Shown: piece after piece, positions 8,065-17,670 of the stretch
Layout of the letters: each line of letters starts with the position of its first letter
How positions within the stretch are numbered: position 1 is the first letter of the stretch
Assembly: GCA_029258375.1 (NCBI GenBank)
Contig: JARHZA010000001.1
Location: 973,564-1,037,563, forward strand
From: Eubacterium sp.
Lineage (GTDB): Bacteria; Bacillota; Clostridia; Oscillospirales; Acutalibacteraceae
DNA length: 64,000 bases
Direction: 5' to 3'
Notes under the pieces: model-generated
What the model saw: the letters and a program-made list of their open reading frames with translations, nothing else
The model's database searches: none
What the model was told of the DNA's origin: nothing
Made by a program: the position numbers and the translations under genes

Positions 8065-8496
8065 TTATTCAGCTTTAGTTGAATCTTCTTTTTCGTCTTT
8101 TTCTTTAGATTTTTTCTTATTTTTCTTTTCTTTTGCTGCTGCTCTTGCTGCTTCAAGTTCTTTTTGTTGTTGTTCTGCTTTTGTTTTGTTTGTGTTTACA
8201 GCCCAACGTTGAATTTTCATCTTTGTTCTATCAGCACCAGTTTCGATGATTAAATCTTCTTCACGGATTGTAACTACTCTACCTACGATGCCGCCGATTG
8301 TAATGATTTCATCGCCAATTTCAAGAGATGCTCTCATTTCTTGTTCTTCTTTTTGACGTTTCTTTTGTGGACGAATCATCATAAAGTACATTACACCGAT
8401 AAGAGCGAACATAAGAATAAGATATGAAATTGAACCGCCTGCTGAACCTTCTTGACCAGCCTGCATTTGAAGTAAAATTGTTGATATTGTTGACAT
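8065..8496 (-). CDS. yajC: Preprotein translocase subunit YajC
   Basis: A 143-residue YajC. A short extracytoplasmic N-terminus is followed by a single membrane helix (about 26-42) ending in MMIRPQKKRQKE, then the conserved ISxGDEIITIGGIVGRV-like segment and a highly charged, lysine-rich tail that is longer than in most homologues. YajC accompanies SecDF at the Sec translocon. GGAGG lies 7 bp before the start. It follows tgt, the common tgt-yajC arrangement. secD/secF are not in the window. Confidence 0.92.
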   Translation of the reverse strand: MSTISTILLQMQAGQEGSAGGSISYLILMFALIGVMYFMMIRPQKKRQKEEQEMRASLEIGDEIITIGGIVGRVVTIREEDLIIETGADRTKMKIQRWAVNTNKTKAEQQQKELEAARAAAKEKKNKKKSKEKDEKEDSTKAE

Positions 8497-8583
8497 AATT
8501 GTCCTCCAATTAAATTTATTTTATTATGTTATAAATAATACTAAATATTATATCTGTAAAATTTGTAAAAAGCAACACTTTTT

Positions 8584-9717
8584 CTAAATTCTTGTATCAA
8601 ATTTAACAACATTCTCATTTTTGTAATCTTCAAATGTACCATTTTCAATGTTAAAACTAATTTCTTTCATTAGGTTGTTGTAGAAGTAAAGATTATGCAT
8701 TACTGTTAAACGCATTCCAAGCATTTCATTTGCTTTTAATAGATGTCTAATATAACCCCTACTATATTTTTGACAGACTGGGCAATTACACTCATCATCA
8801 ATCGGTTTATCATCAAGAATATATTTTGCGTTATTTATATTTATGATGCCTTTTTTAGTAAATAAATGGCCGTGTCTTGCATTTCTACTTGGCATTACAC
8901 AGTCAAATAAGTCAATTCCTCTGCTAACACCTTCTAATATGTTTCCAGGAGTTCCAACACCCATTAAATATCTTGGTTTGTTTTCAGGTGCATAAGGTAA
9001 AACTGAACTTAAAACACGATACATATCTTCTTTTGGCTCTCCAACTGCAAGACCACCAACTGCGTAACCATCTAAATCCATTTTAGCAATTGTTTTCATG
9101 TGTTCAATTCTTAAATCATCATATGTGCATCCTTGGTTAATACCAAATAATAACTGTTCTTTATTGATTGTTTCAGGAAGCGAATTTAATCTATCCATTT
9201 CAACTTTGCATCGTTCAAGCCATCTTGTTGTGCGTTCACAAGATTCTTTTGCATATTTATATGGTGCTGGATTTTTAACACATTCATCAAATGCCATTGC
9301 AATTGTTGATGCAAGTTTGCTTTGAATTTGCATTGATTCTTCAGGTCCCATAAATATTTTTCTACCATCAATGTGAGATTGAAATGTAACACCATCTTCA
9401 GTGATTTTATTAAGTTTTGCAAGCGAGAAAACTTGAAATCCACCGCTATCAGTTAAAATAGGTTTGTCCCAATTAGTAAATTTATGAAGACCACCCATTT
9501 GGTAAACAATGTCTTCGTTTGGTCTAACATGCAAGTGATATGTATTGCAAAGCATTACTTGTGTGTCAATTTGGTGCAAATCTTCTGTTGATAAGCCACC
9601 TTTAATAGCAGCAACTGTTGCAACATTCATAAAAGCTGGTGTTTGTACAGTTCCATGAACTGTTTCAAACTCTGCTCTTCTTGCATTCCCATCTTTTTTT
9701 AAAACTTTAAACTTCAT
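8584..9717 (-). CDS. tgt: Queuine/preQ1 tRNA-guanine transglycosylase
   Basis: A 377-residue TGT. DSGGFQVFSL (about 91-100) carries the active-site Asp, GGLAVGEPK (about 230) the base-binding loop, and the C-terminal zinc site is CNCPVCQKY followed by MHNLYFYN. In bacteria the enzyme exchanges guanine-34 for preQ1 in Asp, Asn, His and Tyr tRNAs, the step before queuosine. It lies 1 bp after queA, whose product modifies the inserted base, so the two form one unit. Full length. Confidence 0.95.
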   Translation of the reverse strand: MKFKVLKKDGNARRAEFETVHGTVQTPAFMNVATVAAIKGGLSTEDLHQIDTQVMLCNTYHLHVRPNEDIVYQMGGLHKFTNWDKPILTDSGGFQVFSLAKLNKITEDGVTFQSHIDGRKIFMGPEESMQIQSKLASTIAMAFDECVKNPAPYKYAKESCERTTRWLERCKVEMDRLNSLPETINKEQLLFGINQGCTYDDLRIEHMKTIAKMDLDGYAVGGLAVGEPKEDMYRVLSSVLPYAPENKPRYLMGVGTPGNILEGVSRGIDLFDCVMPSRNARHGHLFTKKGIININNAKYILDDKPIDDECNCPVCQKYSRGYIRHLLKANEMLGMRLTVMHNLYFYNNLMKEISFNIENGTFEDYKNENVVKFDTRI

Positions 9718-9718
9718 A

Positions 9719-10750
9719 TTAATCCTCTATAAACATGGCATCGCCAAAACTAAAAAATCTATATTTTTCTTTTACTGCAGTGTTGTACGCATTCATAATA
9801 TTATCAAAACCAGCAAGTGCAGAAACAAGCATAATTAAAGTGCTTTCTGGTAAATGAAAGTTTGTAATAAGTGCATCAATGCACTTAAATTCATAACCAG
9901 GATAAATAAAAATAGATGTGTCGTCTTCGTCTGCACAAATACATCCATTTTTTGTTGCAACAGACTCAAGAGTTCTGCAAGAAGTAGTTCCAACAGATAT
10001 TACTCTTCCTCCATTTTTCTTTGTTTGATTGATTAAATCTGCTGTTTCTTGCGGCATTATATAGTGTTCGGTATGCATATGATGCTTTGTAACATCATCA
10101 ACCTTAACTGGTCTAAAAGTTCCAAGCCCTACGTGTAATGTTACATAGCCAATTCTTACACCTTTTGCTTTAATTTCTTCTAACATTTCCGGAGTAAAAT
10201 GAAGACCAGCAGTAGGTGCGGCAGCAGAACCTAATTCTTTGCTATAAACCGTTTGATATCTTTCCTTATCTTCTAATTTTTCTCTAATGTATGGAGGAAG
10301 TGGCATAGCGCCAATTTCGTCAAGAATAGCAAATATATTTCCGTCACAAGAAAACTTTACAAATCTGTTTCCATCTTCCTCGTTGATATCTACAATCTCT
10401 CCAATTAGTTTTCCTTCCCCAAAAGAAAACTTTGTTCCTATTTTTGCTCTTTTGCCAGGTTTACAAAGGCATTCCCAAACATTATTTTCCTTTTGTGCAA
10501 CAAGTAAAAATTCAACTACAGCTCCGGTATCTTGTTTGACACCAAAAATTCTTGCAGGAATTACACGAGTATCATTAAGAATTAAACAGTCATTTTCGTT
10601 CAAAAGTTCTGTTAAATCCTTAAAAATCTTATGTTCAAGTTTTCCTGTATTTTTATGTAAAACCATTAAACGTGAAGCGTTACGAGGCTCTATAGGTGTT
10701 TGAGCGATTAGTTCTTCAGGTAAATCATAATAAAAGTCAGATGTTTTCAT
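9719..10750 (-). CDS. queA: S-adenosylmethionine:tRNA ribosyltransferase-isomerase
   Basis: A 343-residue QueA. It begins [19 protein letters not shown], the family's usual N-terminus, and contains [20 protein letters not shown] and [11 protein letters not shown]. It transfers and isomerises the ribosyl moiety of SAM onto preQ1-tRNA to form epoxyqueuosine. The start at 10750 has GGAGAA 7 bp upstream; a nine-codon extension in frame has none. It is first in the minus-strand run queA-tgt-yajC-TIGR04086-spoIIM. The divergent neighbour is asd. Confidence 0.95.
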   Translation of the reverse strand: MKTSDFYYDLPEELIAQTPIEPRNASRLMVLHKNTGKLEHKIFKDLTELLNENDCLILNDTRVIPARIFGVKQDTGAVVEFLLVAQKENNVWECLCKPGKRAKIGTKFSFGEGKLIGEIVDINEEDGNRFVKFSCDGNIFAILDEIGAMPLPPYIREKLEDKERYQTVYSKELGSAAAPTAGLHFTPEMLEEIKAKGVRIGYVTLHVGLGTFRPVKVDDVTKHHMHTEHYIMPQETADLINQTKKNGGRVISVGTTSCRTLESVATKNGCICADEDDTSIFIYPGYEFKCIDALITNFHLPESTLIMLVSALAGFDNIMNAYNTAVKEKYRFFSFGDAMFIED

Positions 10751-10770
10751 AAATTCTCCATAAATTATAT

Positions 10771-10800
10771 TTGACATATATATATAATAAGTGATATTAT
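10771..10800 (+). promoter_or_regulatory. Possible promoter for asd-dapA-dapB
   Basis: TTGACA (10771-10776), an 18-bp spacer and TATTAT (10795-10800) would leave a leader of about 90 nt before asd. The region is very AT-rich, so chance matches are easy. No lysine riboswitch was recognised in the leader. Confidence 0.4.
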
Positions 10801-10897
10801 ATCAAAAGATATTGGCAAATGTTTTTCTTTACAAACGCCATTATGTATTATATTGCATTATGTCTTGTTTTACAAGATGTTTTAAGGAGATTTTACA

Positions 10898-11983
10898 ATG
10901 AATAGAAAGTATAATGTAGGTATCGTAGGAGCAACAGGAATGGTTGGCCAGCGTTTTATCACTTTACTTGCTGAACACCCTTGGTTCAACTTAGTTTGCC
11001 TTGCAGCTTCATCAAGATCAGCTGGTAAACCATATAGCGAAGCAGTTGGTAAAAAATGGTGTATGGATGTTGATATTCCAGAAAAAGCAAAAGATATTAT
11101 AGTTATGGATGCAACAGCAGATATCGAAAAAATCACTTCAATGGTTGATTTTGTGTTCTGTGCAGTTGATATGAAAAAAGACGAAATCAAAGCACTTGAA
11201 GAAGAATATGCTAAACATGAGTGCCCAGTTGTTTCAAATAACAGTGCAAACCGATTTACTCCAGATGTTCCAATGGTAGTTCCAGAACTTAATGCTGAAC
11301 ATATTCACATTATTCCTGAACAAAGAAAAAGACTTGGAACAAAACGTGGCTTTATTGCAGTTAAATCAAACTGCTCTCTTCAATCTTATGTTCCAGCTCT
11401 TTTCCCTCTTCATGAGAAATTTGGTGTTAAAGATGTTCTTGTTTGTACATATCAAGCAATTAGTGGTGCGGGCAAAACTTTTGAAACTTGGCCAGAAATG
11501 ATTGACAATGTTATTCCATACATTGGTGGCGAAGAAGAAAAGAGTGAAAAAGAACCTCTTAAACTTTGGGGTAAAATTGAAGGATCAGAAATTAAACCTG
11601 CCGATAAACCAAACTTCACAGCGCAGTGTATTAGAGTTCCAGTTTCAAATGGACATTTAGGTGCTGTGTTTGTGAATTTTGAAAATAAACCAAGCAAAGA
11701 AGAAATGATCGAAATTTGGAAATCATTTAAAGGTCGTGCGCAAGAATTAGATCTTCCTTCGGCACCAAAACAATTCCTTAACTATTTTGTTGAAGATGAC
11801 AGACCTCAAATTCATTCTGAAAGAATGCTTGAAAATGGTATGGCAATTTCAATTGGTAGATTAAGAGAAGATACACAATATCAATATAAATTTGTTTGCC
11901 TTTCACATAATACACTTCGTGGTGCAGCAGGTGGCGCTGTTTTACTTGCTGAACTTCTTTGTGCAGAAGGCTATATGGACTAA
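10898..11983 (+). CDS. asd: Aspartate-semialdehyde dehydrogenase
   Basis: A 361-residue ASADH of the longer, archaeal/fungal-like type. The NADP-binding motif is GATGMVGQRF (10-19), the catalytic Cys is in KSNCSLQSYVPAL (about 155), and GAGKTFETWPEM follows. It reduces aspartyl phosphate to the semialdehyde, the branch point to lysine, diaminopimelate, threonine and methionine. AAGGAG precedes the ATG. It is first in the asd-dapA-dapB operon, so here the supply is aimed at peptidoglycan and spore dipicolinate precursors. Confidence 0.93.
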   Translation: MNRKYNVGIVGATGMVGQRFITLLAEHPWFNLVCLAASSRSAGKPYSEAVGKKWCMDVDIPEKAKDIIVMDATADIEKITSMVDFVFCAVDMKKDEIKALEEEYAKHECPVVSNNSANRFTPDVPMVVPELNAEHIHIIPEQRKRLGTKRGFIAVKSNCSLQSYVPALFPLHEKFGVKDVLVCTYQAISGAGKTFETWPEMIDNVIPYIGGEEEKSEKEPLKLWGKIEGSEIKPADKPNFTAQCIRVPVSNGHLGAVFVNFENKPSKEEMIEIWKSFKGRAQELDLPSAPKQFLNYFVEDDRPQIHSERMLENGMAISIGRLREDTQYQYKFVCLSHNTLRGAAGGAVLLAELLCAEGYMD

Positions 11984-12002
11984 TTATTAAGGAGGGTTCA
12001 TA

Positions 12003-12893
12003 ATGAGAGAACCTATTTTTACAGGAGCAGCCGTTGCAATAATTACTCCTATGAACGAAGACGGCACAGTTAATTATAATGAATTTGAAAAAATTGTTGA
12101 TTTTCAAATTGAAAATGGTACAGATGCTATCGTTATTTGCGGTACTACTGGCGAAAGTTCAACACTTACAGAAAGAGAACACCTTGACTGTATCAAATGG
12201 TGTGTAGATTACGTTGCTGGCAGATGTAAAGTTATTGCTGGTACTGGTTCAAATTCAACTGCTTCAGCAATTGAATTAAGCCAAGAAGCTTGTGAATATG
12301 GTGTAGATGCTCTTCTTGTTGTTACACCATACTACAACAAAACAAGCCAAAGAGGTCTTATTGCTCACTACACAGCTATTCATGATGCAACAGATAAACC
12401 TATTATCGTTTATAACGTTCCTTCAAGAACTGGTTTAAATGTTCTTCCTGCAACATTAAAAGAGATTGCAAAACTTCCAAGAATCAACGGCGTTAAAGAA
12501 GCAAGTGGTAACCTTGATCAGGTTGCAGAGATTCATGAACTTTGTGGCGACGATGTTAATATTTGGAGTGGTAATGATGACCAAATAGTTGACGTTCTTG
12601 AGCGTGGTGGTAAAGGTGTAATTAGTGTACTTTCAAACGTATGTCCACAAGAAACTCACGATATTGTTGCTAAGTATCTTGATGGCGATATTGAAGGTTC
12701 AAAAGAACTTATGCAAAAATATATGAAACTTGCTAAGAATCTTTTCTGTGATGTAAACCCTATCCCAGTTAAAGAAGCTATGAATATCATTGGCTTCAAC
12801 GCTGGTCATTGCAGACTTCCTCTTATTGATTTATCACAAGAAAATTATGATTTATTAAAAGGTACTCTTGATGAGTATGGTTTAGCAAAATAA
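12003..12893 (+). CDS. dapA: 4-hydroxy-tetrahydrodipicolinate synthase
   Basis: A 296-residue DapA. GTTGESSTL (about 46-54) binds the substrate carboxylate, YNVPSRTG carries the catalytic Tyr and Arg, and the Schiff-base Lys is in GVKEASGN (about 164). It condenses pyruvate with aspartate semialdehyde. A full AAGGAGG site stands 6 bp before the ATG. It sits between asd and dapB with short gaps of about 20 bp, consistent with one transcript. Confidence 0.96.
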   Translation: MREPIFTGAAVAIITPMNEDGTVNYNEFEKIVDFQIENGTDAIVICGTTGESSTLTEREHLDCIKWCVDYVAGRCKVIAGTGSNSTASAIELSQEACEYGVDALLVVTPYYNKTSQRGLIAHYTAIHDATDKPIIVYNVPSRTGLNVLPATLKEIAKLPRINGVKEASGNLDQVAEIHELCGDDVNIWSGNDDQIVDVLERGGKGVISVLSNVCPQETHDIVAKYLDGDIEGSKELMQKYMKLAKNLFCDVNPIPVKEAMNIIGFNAGHCRLPLIDLSQENYDLLKGTLDEYGLAK

Positions 12894-12914
12894 TTAAATT
12901 TAAGGAACTTTAAA

Positions 12915-13664
12915 ATGACAAGAATTATTATATCAGGTGCAAACGGCAAAATGGGTAAAGTAATTGCAAGTGTTATTGCTTCTCGTGATGACTGTGAGGT
13001 TGTTGCTGGTGTAGATTGTAACACTTCTCCAGCTAACTTCCCTATTTATTCAAGTATTGATGAAGTTGCCGAAGAAGCAGATGTAGTTATTGACTTTACA
13101 AATCCTGTTCTTCTTCCAAGTTTGCTCAACTATGTAAAAGAAAAAAATATTTCACTTGTAATTGGTACAACTGGTTATAGTGATGAACAAAAAGAAATGA
13201 TAAAAGAAGCATCAAAAACAGCTCCTATTTTCTTTACTTATAATATGAGTATTGGTGTTAATCTTCTTGCAAACCTTGCTAAAAAGGCTGCTGCTGTTCT
13301 TGGCGACGAATTTGATATAGAAATCGTTGAAAAACATCATAATCAAAAAATTGATGCTCCAAGTGGTACAGCTTTAATGCTAGCAGACGCAATTTGTGAT
13401 GAATTAAATAGACCTATGAAGTATGAATATGATCGTCATTCAAAACGTGAAAAACGCACTAAAGATGAAATTGGTATGCACGCTATTCGTGGTGGTACAA
13501 TTGTTGGCGAACATGATATCATTTTTGCTGGAAGAGATGAAATAATTACTCTTTCTCATTCTGCAAGAAGTAAAGAAATTTTTGCTGTTGGTGCAGTAAA
13601 TGCTGCTGTATATATGGCTGGTAAATCTGCTGGTCTTTATGATATGGCTGAACTATTAAAATAA
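12915..13664 (+). CDS. dapB: 4-hydroxy-tetrahydrodipicolinate reductase
   Basis: A 249-residue DapB. The N-terminal GANGKMGK binds NAD(P)H, EKHHNQKIDAPSGTA (about 140-154) holds the catalytic His-His and Lys, and IRGGTIVGEHDIIF follows. It reduces the DapA product to tetrahydrodipicolinate, the precursor of meso-diaminopimelate and lysine. AAGGAA precedes the start. It is the last gene of the operon; a terminator begins 15 bp after the stop. Confidence 0.96.
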   Translation: MTRIIISGANGKMGKVIASVIASRDDCEVVAGVDCNTSPANFPIYSSIDEVAEEADVVIDFTNPVLLPSLLNYVKEKNISLVIGTTGYSDEQKEMIKEASKTAPIFFTYNMSIGVNLLANLAKKAAAVLGDEFDIEIVEKHHNQKIDAPSGTALMLADAICDELNRPMKYEYDRHSKREKRTKDEIGMHAIRGGTIVGEHDIIFAGRDEIITLSHSARSKEIFAVGAVNAAVYMAGKSAGLYDMAELLK

Positions 13665-13678
13665 TTTATAAAAAAATT

Positions 13679-13711
13679 AAACGGTATAGTTATTACTATA
13701 CCGTTTTTTTT
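13679..13711 (+). terminator. Intrinsic terminator of asd-dapA-dapB
   Basis: A perfect 12-bp stem AAACGGTATAGT / ACTATACCGTTT with loop TATT is followed by a long T run. Confidence 0.9.
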
Positions 13712-13848
13712 ATTGCAAGTTTTTACATAATATTAAAGATGTCTACAATATTAAAGCAAGTTATTAAGATTTTAGTGCCTAATAGTTATACTTATAATTT
13801 ATGTAAATATCTTGGTTGAATTATATATTCAGTTTTGTAATTATAATA

Positions 13849-14250
13849 CTAATACCATTTCCAAAGGCTGTAATACCTAATGATTGAAACATTAACTTCT
13901 TCTGTTTTTCCATCTTTTTCAACAGTAATCAATGAGCCTTGTTCATCTGTAATGTTGTAGCCGTTTTCTTTTGCATAGTCGTTTAGTTTATAATTTCCAT
14001 TTGGAGTTGATATAATTACTTTTTTAGGGTTTTCAAAAAAACGTTTTTCACTATTTTTGTTTGTGATTTTATTTGAGTCTTTTATAATAACATAATTATT
14101 TTTGTTAGTATTTACAGTAACTATTGCATAAGCAATTCGTGGTATGTTTATACTTCCAAATTTAATTTGGCAAGTAAATAACAACGCTATAACAATTATA
14201 ATAATTAGTGATATTACTGCAAATGATTTTCTTCTTGATTTGTTTTTCAT
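13849..14250 (-). CDS. Membrane-anchored protein of unknown function
   Basis: I do not recognise this 133-residue protein. A basic N-terminus (MKNKSRRK) and one hydrophobic helix (about 9-27) suggest a type II anchor with the remaining 100 residues outside the cytoplasm. The outer part is rich in Asn, Lys and beta-forming residues and ends in the aromatic motif RYYSLWKWY. There are no cysteines in the outer part and no catalytic motif. GGAG stands about 9 bp before the ATG. It lies alone between the dap operon (convergent) and an aldo/keto reductase gene. Codon use looks like its neighbours. Confidence 0.6.
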   Translation of the reverse strand: MKNKSRRKSFAVISLIIIIVIALLFTCQIKFGSINIPRIAYAIVTVNTNKNNYVIIKDSNKITNKNSEKRFFENPKKVIISTPNGNYKLNDYAKENGYNITDEQGSLITVEKDGKTEEVNVSIIRYYSLWKWY

Positions 14251-14370
14251 AAATAAAACTCCAAATATATGATCTTTAATTCAATTAAATATTATATTTG
14301 CTCTATTGTCAATATAATTTCAAAAATGTAAAGAAAACAGTAATAAATGCAAATTTTAGATTTGAAAAAT

Positions 14371-14405
14371 ATATAAAAAAGGCTACTGTTTTATGCAGTA
14401 GCCTT
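14371..14405 (-). terminator. Intrinsic terminator after the aldo/keto reductase gene
   Basis: A 10-bp stem AAGGCTACTG / CAGTAGCCTT with a 7-nt loop; on the minus strand a run of T follows. Confidence 0.85.
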
Positions 14406-14413
14406 AAGTTTAT

Positions 14414-15553
14414 TTAGTTAATAAAAAATTTTGGTATTCCATCTTGCATCCAACCAGTAATATTTATACCTTGTGGACAGTGTTTTTTGCATAGTTCGCA
14501 TCCGATACATGAATTTGCATTGTTTTCTATTGGTATATTATTATATAATTCATTTGCCTTTTTTGCATCTATGTTCCCTGTTTTGTAATCATTATATATA
14601 CTGAATATAGTTGATATTTTAATATCTTTAGGGCAATCTGAACAATAGTCACATCCTGTGCATGGAATTACTTCATTTTTATTTATTAGCGAAGCAGCAT
14701 TAAAGCAAATATTTAATTCTTCATCGCTAAATGGTTTGAAATCAGTTAATGTGTTTATATTATCATCTAATTGTTCAATTGAGTTCATTCCGCTTAAAAT
14801 AGTAACAACATTTGGAAGTGATGCAACAAAACCCATAGCCCAACTTGCAATAGATTTATTTTGGTTTGCATTTTTAAATAAGTCACTTACTTCGCTTGCA
14901 ACATCAGCAAGTTTACCACCACGAACAGGTTCCATAACAATTATTGGTATACCTGCTTTTGTCAAAATGTTATATTGTTCCTTTGCATTTTGATTAACCC
15001 AATCAAGATAATTTAATTGAATTTGAGCAAAATCCCATTTATGTGATGCAACAATAGTTTTTAAATCTTCAATTGTACCATGAAAAGAAAAACCAATATT
15101 TTTTATTTTACCTTCTTTTTGCTTTTCTAAAACAAAATTATACGCACCAAAACGCTCACATTTTTCAAAGTTTTCCGAATCAAGAGAATGCAATAAGTAG
15201 TTATCAAAATATTTTACGCCTGTTCGCTCGAGTTGTTCATTAAATACCCTTTCCATATCAGAAGGGGTATCGCATAACCAAATTGGCAATTTATCAACAA
15301 GATAATAACTTTCTCTTGGATATTTAGAAAGTGCTTTTCCTATAAACTCTTCGCTCTTGCCAACGTGATACATATAGGCAGTATCAAAATAATTTACGCC
15401 GTGAGATATAGCATAATCAACAAGTTTTTGCCCCTCTTTATAATCAATTAAAGGGTTAGATTCTCTTTTAACTGATGTTTTTACAGGAAGTCGCATAGTT
15501 CCAAGCCCAAGTCTTGATAGTTGCGTATCTTTGAAATTCTTTTTGTCAATCAT
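14414..15553 (-). CDS. Aldo/keto reductase with C-terminal 4Fe-4S domain
   Basis: A 379-residue two-domain protein. The barrel carries the reductase tetrad: Asp and Tyr in YFDTAYMYH (about 54-62), Lys in VDKLP, and His in LLHSL. The last 90 residues hold two cluster motifs, CTGCDYCSDCP and CIGCELCKKHCP. Such proteins are common in anaerobes and are thought to reduce carbonyl compounds with electrons passed through the Fe-S domain; the substrate is unknown. Start 15553 is chosen since TGAGGT lies 5 bp upstream; an ATG at 15565 overlaps the ribosome site. It lies downstream of cysS with a 27-bp gap, so read-through from the T-box transcript is possible. Confidence 0.85.
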   Translation of the reverse strand: MIDKKNFKDTQLSRLGLGTMRLPVKTSVKRESNPLIDYKEGQKLVDYAISHGVNYFDTAYMYHVGKSEEFIGKALSKYPRESYYLVDKLPIWLCDTPSDMERVFNEQLERTGVKYFDNYLLHSLDSENFEKCERFGAYNFVLEKQKEGKIKNIGFSFHGTIEDLKTIVASHKWDFAQIQLNYLDWVNQNAKEQYNILTKAGIPIIVMEPVRGGKLADVASEVSDLFKNANQNKSIASWAMGFVASLPNVVTILSGMNSIEQLDDNINTLTDFKPFSDEELNICFNAASLINKNEVIPCTGCDYCSDCPKDIKISTIFSIYNDYKTGNIDAKKANELYNNIPIENNANSCIGCELCKKHCPQGINITGWMQDGIPKFFIN

Positions 15554-15580
15554 GTTATACCTCATTAGTAATACTATTTA

Positions 15581-16978
15581 TTATTGTTTAGACCAAGTTA
15601 CACCTTGAGGAGTATCTTTAAGAATGATACCTCTTTCTTTTAATTCATCACGAATTCTATCTGCAGTAGCCCAATCTTTATTTTTTCTTGCTTCTTGTCT
15701 TTGCTCAATAAGTGCTTCAATTTCGCTGTCAAGGTCATTTCCTTTTCTATTGTAAAGGATACCAAGAACACCACAAAGTTCGTCATAAAGGTCTGCAGCG
15801 TGCTGAGAAACTACTTTTGAAACATCTTTATCAAGAATCTTAGTGTTAATATCTTTTGTTAAGTCAAATATAGCAGATAAGCCATCAGCTGTGTTAAGAT
15901 CATCATCCATTGAAGTAATGAATTGCTCTCTTCTTTTATCAAGTTCAGCAATCATTTCTGCATCATTATCAGCTGTATCAACTTTTGCATTTTTGATAGC
16001 AAAATCAAGGCTATCACGGCAAGTATAAAGTCTTTCAAGAGCTGATTTACATTGTTCAATGATTTCAAGATTGTAGTTGATAGGAGAACGATAATGAGAA
16101 GAAATTAAGAAATATCTAATAACTTCGTAGCCATAAACATTAGCAATTTCTCTAACTGTTTTAAAGTTTCCAAGTGACTTACTCATTTTAACATTGTCTA
16201 CATTAATGTAACCATTATGCATCCAGTATTTTGAGAAAGTGCATCCATTTGCACATTCACTTTGAGCTATCTCATTTTCGTGGTGTGGGAAAATAAGGTC
16301 TTGACCACCACAGTGAATATCAATTGTATTACCTAAATATTTTCTGTTCATTGCAGAACATTCAATATGCCAGCCTGGTCTACCTTTTCCCCATGGAGAT
16401 TCCCAATAAGGTTCGCCTTCCTTAGCACCTTTCCAAAGCGCAAAGTCAAGCGGATCTTCTTTAATGTCACCAACAGCAATTCTTGCACCACTTTCAAGGT
16501 CTTCGATAGGTTGATGAGAAAGCTTTCCGTATTCGTTAAACTTTAATGTTCTAAAATATACGTCTCCGTTTACTGCGTATGCAAAACCTTTTTCTTCAAG
16601 AGTTTTAATTATATCGATTATTTCATCAATGTTTTCAGTTGCTTTTGGATGAACTGTTGCATCTTTGAAGTTTAAACCGTGAGCATCTGTCCAGAATTCT
16701 TCAATGTATTTTTCAGAAATCTTTTCAAATGTTGTTCCCTCTTCGTTAGCTCTGTTTATGATTTTATCATCAATATCAGTAAAGTTCTGAACAAATTTTA
16801 CATTGTATCCTCTGTATTCCATATAACGGCGTAATACATCAAATACGCAAAGAGGTCTTGCGTTACCAATATGAATGAAGTTATAAACAGTTGGTCCACA
16901 AGCATAAATTTTAACTTCATTTTTATCTACAGGAACAAATTCTTCTTTTGATCTTGTCATTGTATTAAATATTTTCAT
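15581..16978 (-). CDS. cysS: Cysteinyl-tRNA synthetase
   Basis: A 465-residue class I synthetase. CGPTVYNFIHIGNARP (about 27-42) contains the zinc Cys and HIGH motif, WHIECSAM and FPHHENEIAQSE complete the zinc site, and KMSKSLGNF (about 268) is the second signature. It charges tRNA-Cys. GGAGG lies 8 bp before the ATG. The start overlaps the end of cysE by 14 bp, and both lie behind a cysteine T-box, so tRNA-Cys charging controls both its own synthetase and cysteine synthesis. Confidence 0.97.
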   Translation of the reverse strand: MKIFNTMTRSKEEFVPVDKNEVKIYACGPTVYNFIHIGNARPLCVFDVLRRYMEYRGYNVKFVQNFTDIDDKIINRANEEGTTFEKISEKYIEEFWTDAHGLNFKDATVHPKATENIDEIIDIIKTLEEKGFAYAVNGDVYFRTLKFNEYGKLSHQPIEDLESGARIAVGDIKEDPLDFALWKGAKEGEPYWESPWGKGRPGWHIECSAMNRKYLGNTIDIHCGGQDLIFPHHENEIAQSECANGCTFSKYWMHNGYINVDNVKMSKSLGNFKTVREIANVYGYEVIRYFLISSHYRSPINYNLEIIEQCKSALERLYTCRDSLDFAIKNAKVDTADNDAEMIAELDKRREQFITSMDDDLNTADGLSAIFDLTKDINTKILDKDVSKVVSQHAADLYDELCGVLGILYNRKGNDLDSEIEALIEQRQEARKNKDWATADRIRDELKERGIILKDTPQGVTWSKQ

Positions 16979-17615
16979 TTTTTATTTCCTCCAACATTTT
17001 TATTTTTCTTTCTAAATCTTCAATTTTTTTTGTGTTTGCACGAATTGCAGTCATTATTGGGTCAGGTATGTTAACTTGGTCTAAATCATCGATTCTTTCT
17101 CCGTCAATTTTTACGACTTCGCCTGGTATACCAACTACTGTACTATTAGGTTCAACGTCGTTTACAACGACAGCACCAGCAGCAACTTTTGCATTTCTAC
17201 CAACTGTGATTGGACCGAGTATCTTGGCTCCTGCACCAATCATAACTCCGTTTTGTATAGTTGGATGCCTTTTACCTAAATCTTTGCCGGTACCACCTAA
17301 TGTAACTCCTTGGTAAATCATAACGTCATCGCCAATTTCTGTTGTCTCTCCAATTACTATGCCGTGACCATGGTCTATGCATACACGTCTGCCAATTGTT
17401 GCTCCTGGATGAATTTCTATTCCAGTTTTGTGTGCTGAACGTTGACTAATGTATCTTGCAATAAAAGGCATATTGTGATTTAAAAACCACTTAGCCTTTT
17501 TATGACTTCTTAGAGCTTTAAATCCTGGGTATAATAATGCAATTTCAATTGGACTTCTTGCCGCAGGATCGTGCTCCATAAATGCTTTTATTGATTCTTT
17601 ATAATCTTTAAACAT
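16965..17615 (-). CDS. cysE: Serine O-acetyltransferase
   Basis: A 216-residue short-form CysE/EpsC. The N-terminal helical part is followed by hexapeptide repeats of a left-handed beta-helix, with DHGHGIVIGETTEIG (about 100-114) carrying the active-site Asp and His. It makes O-acetylserine from serine and acetyl-CoA, the first step of cysteine synthesis. The ATG at 17615 has GAGGCGA 5 bp upstream. The open frame continues 58 codons upstream, but that part is the T-box leader and not coding. It overlaps cysS by 14 bp. Confidence 0.95.
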   Translation of the reverse strand: MFKDYKESIKAFMEHDPAARSPIEIALLYPGFKALRSHKKAKWFLNHNMPFIARYISQRSAHKTGIEIHPGATIGRRVCIDHGHGIVIGETTEIGDDVMIYQGVTLGGTGKDLGKRHPTIQNGVMIGAGAKILGPITVGRNAKVAAGAVVVNDVEPNSTVVGIPGEVVKIDGERIDDLDQVNIPDPIMTAIRANTKKIEDLERKIKMLEEIKNENI

Positions 17616-17670
17616 AAATATCGCCTCTATAACAAATAAATAATTACACTTGAATAAATTATTTTTATTT

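Noticed and set aside
8001-8156. Upstream 52-codon lysine-rich extension of the TIGR04086 gene
   Set aside because: It overlaps yajC coding sequence and the terminator hairpin and has no ribosome site.
6970-8600. SCIFF peptide and its radical-SAM maturase, which often sit near tgt-yajC-TIGR04086
   Set aside because: No small cysteine-rich frame or radical-SAM gene is found there; spoIIM-like follows instead.
10801-10897. Lysine riboswitch in the asd leader
   Set aside because: The leader is under 100 nt and lacks the conserved lysine-element segments.
13739-13819. A 26-codon plus-strand frame (MSTILKQVIKILVPN...) after the dapB terminator
   Set aside because: No ribosome binding site or promoter and it starts after a terminator. 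Short frames like this arise by chance in AT-rich gaps.
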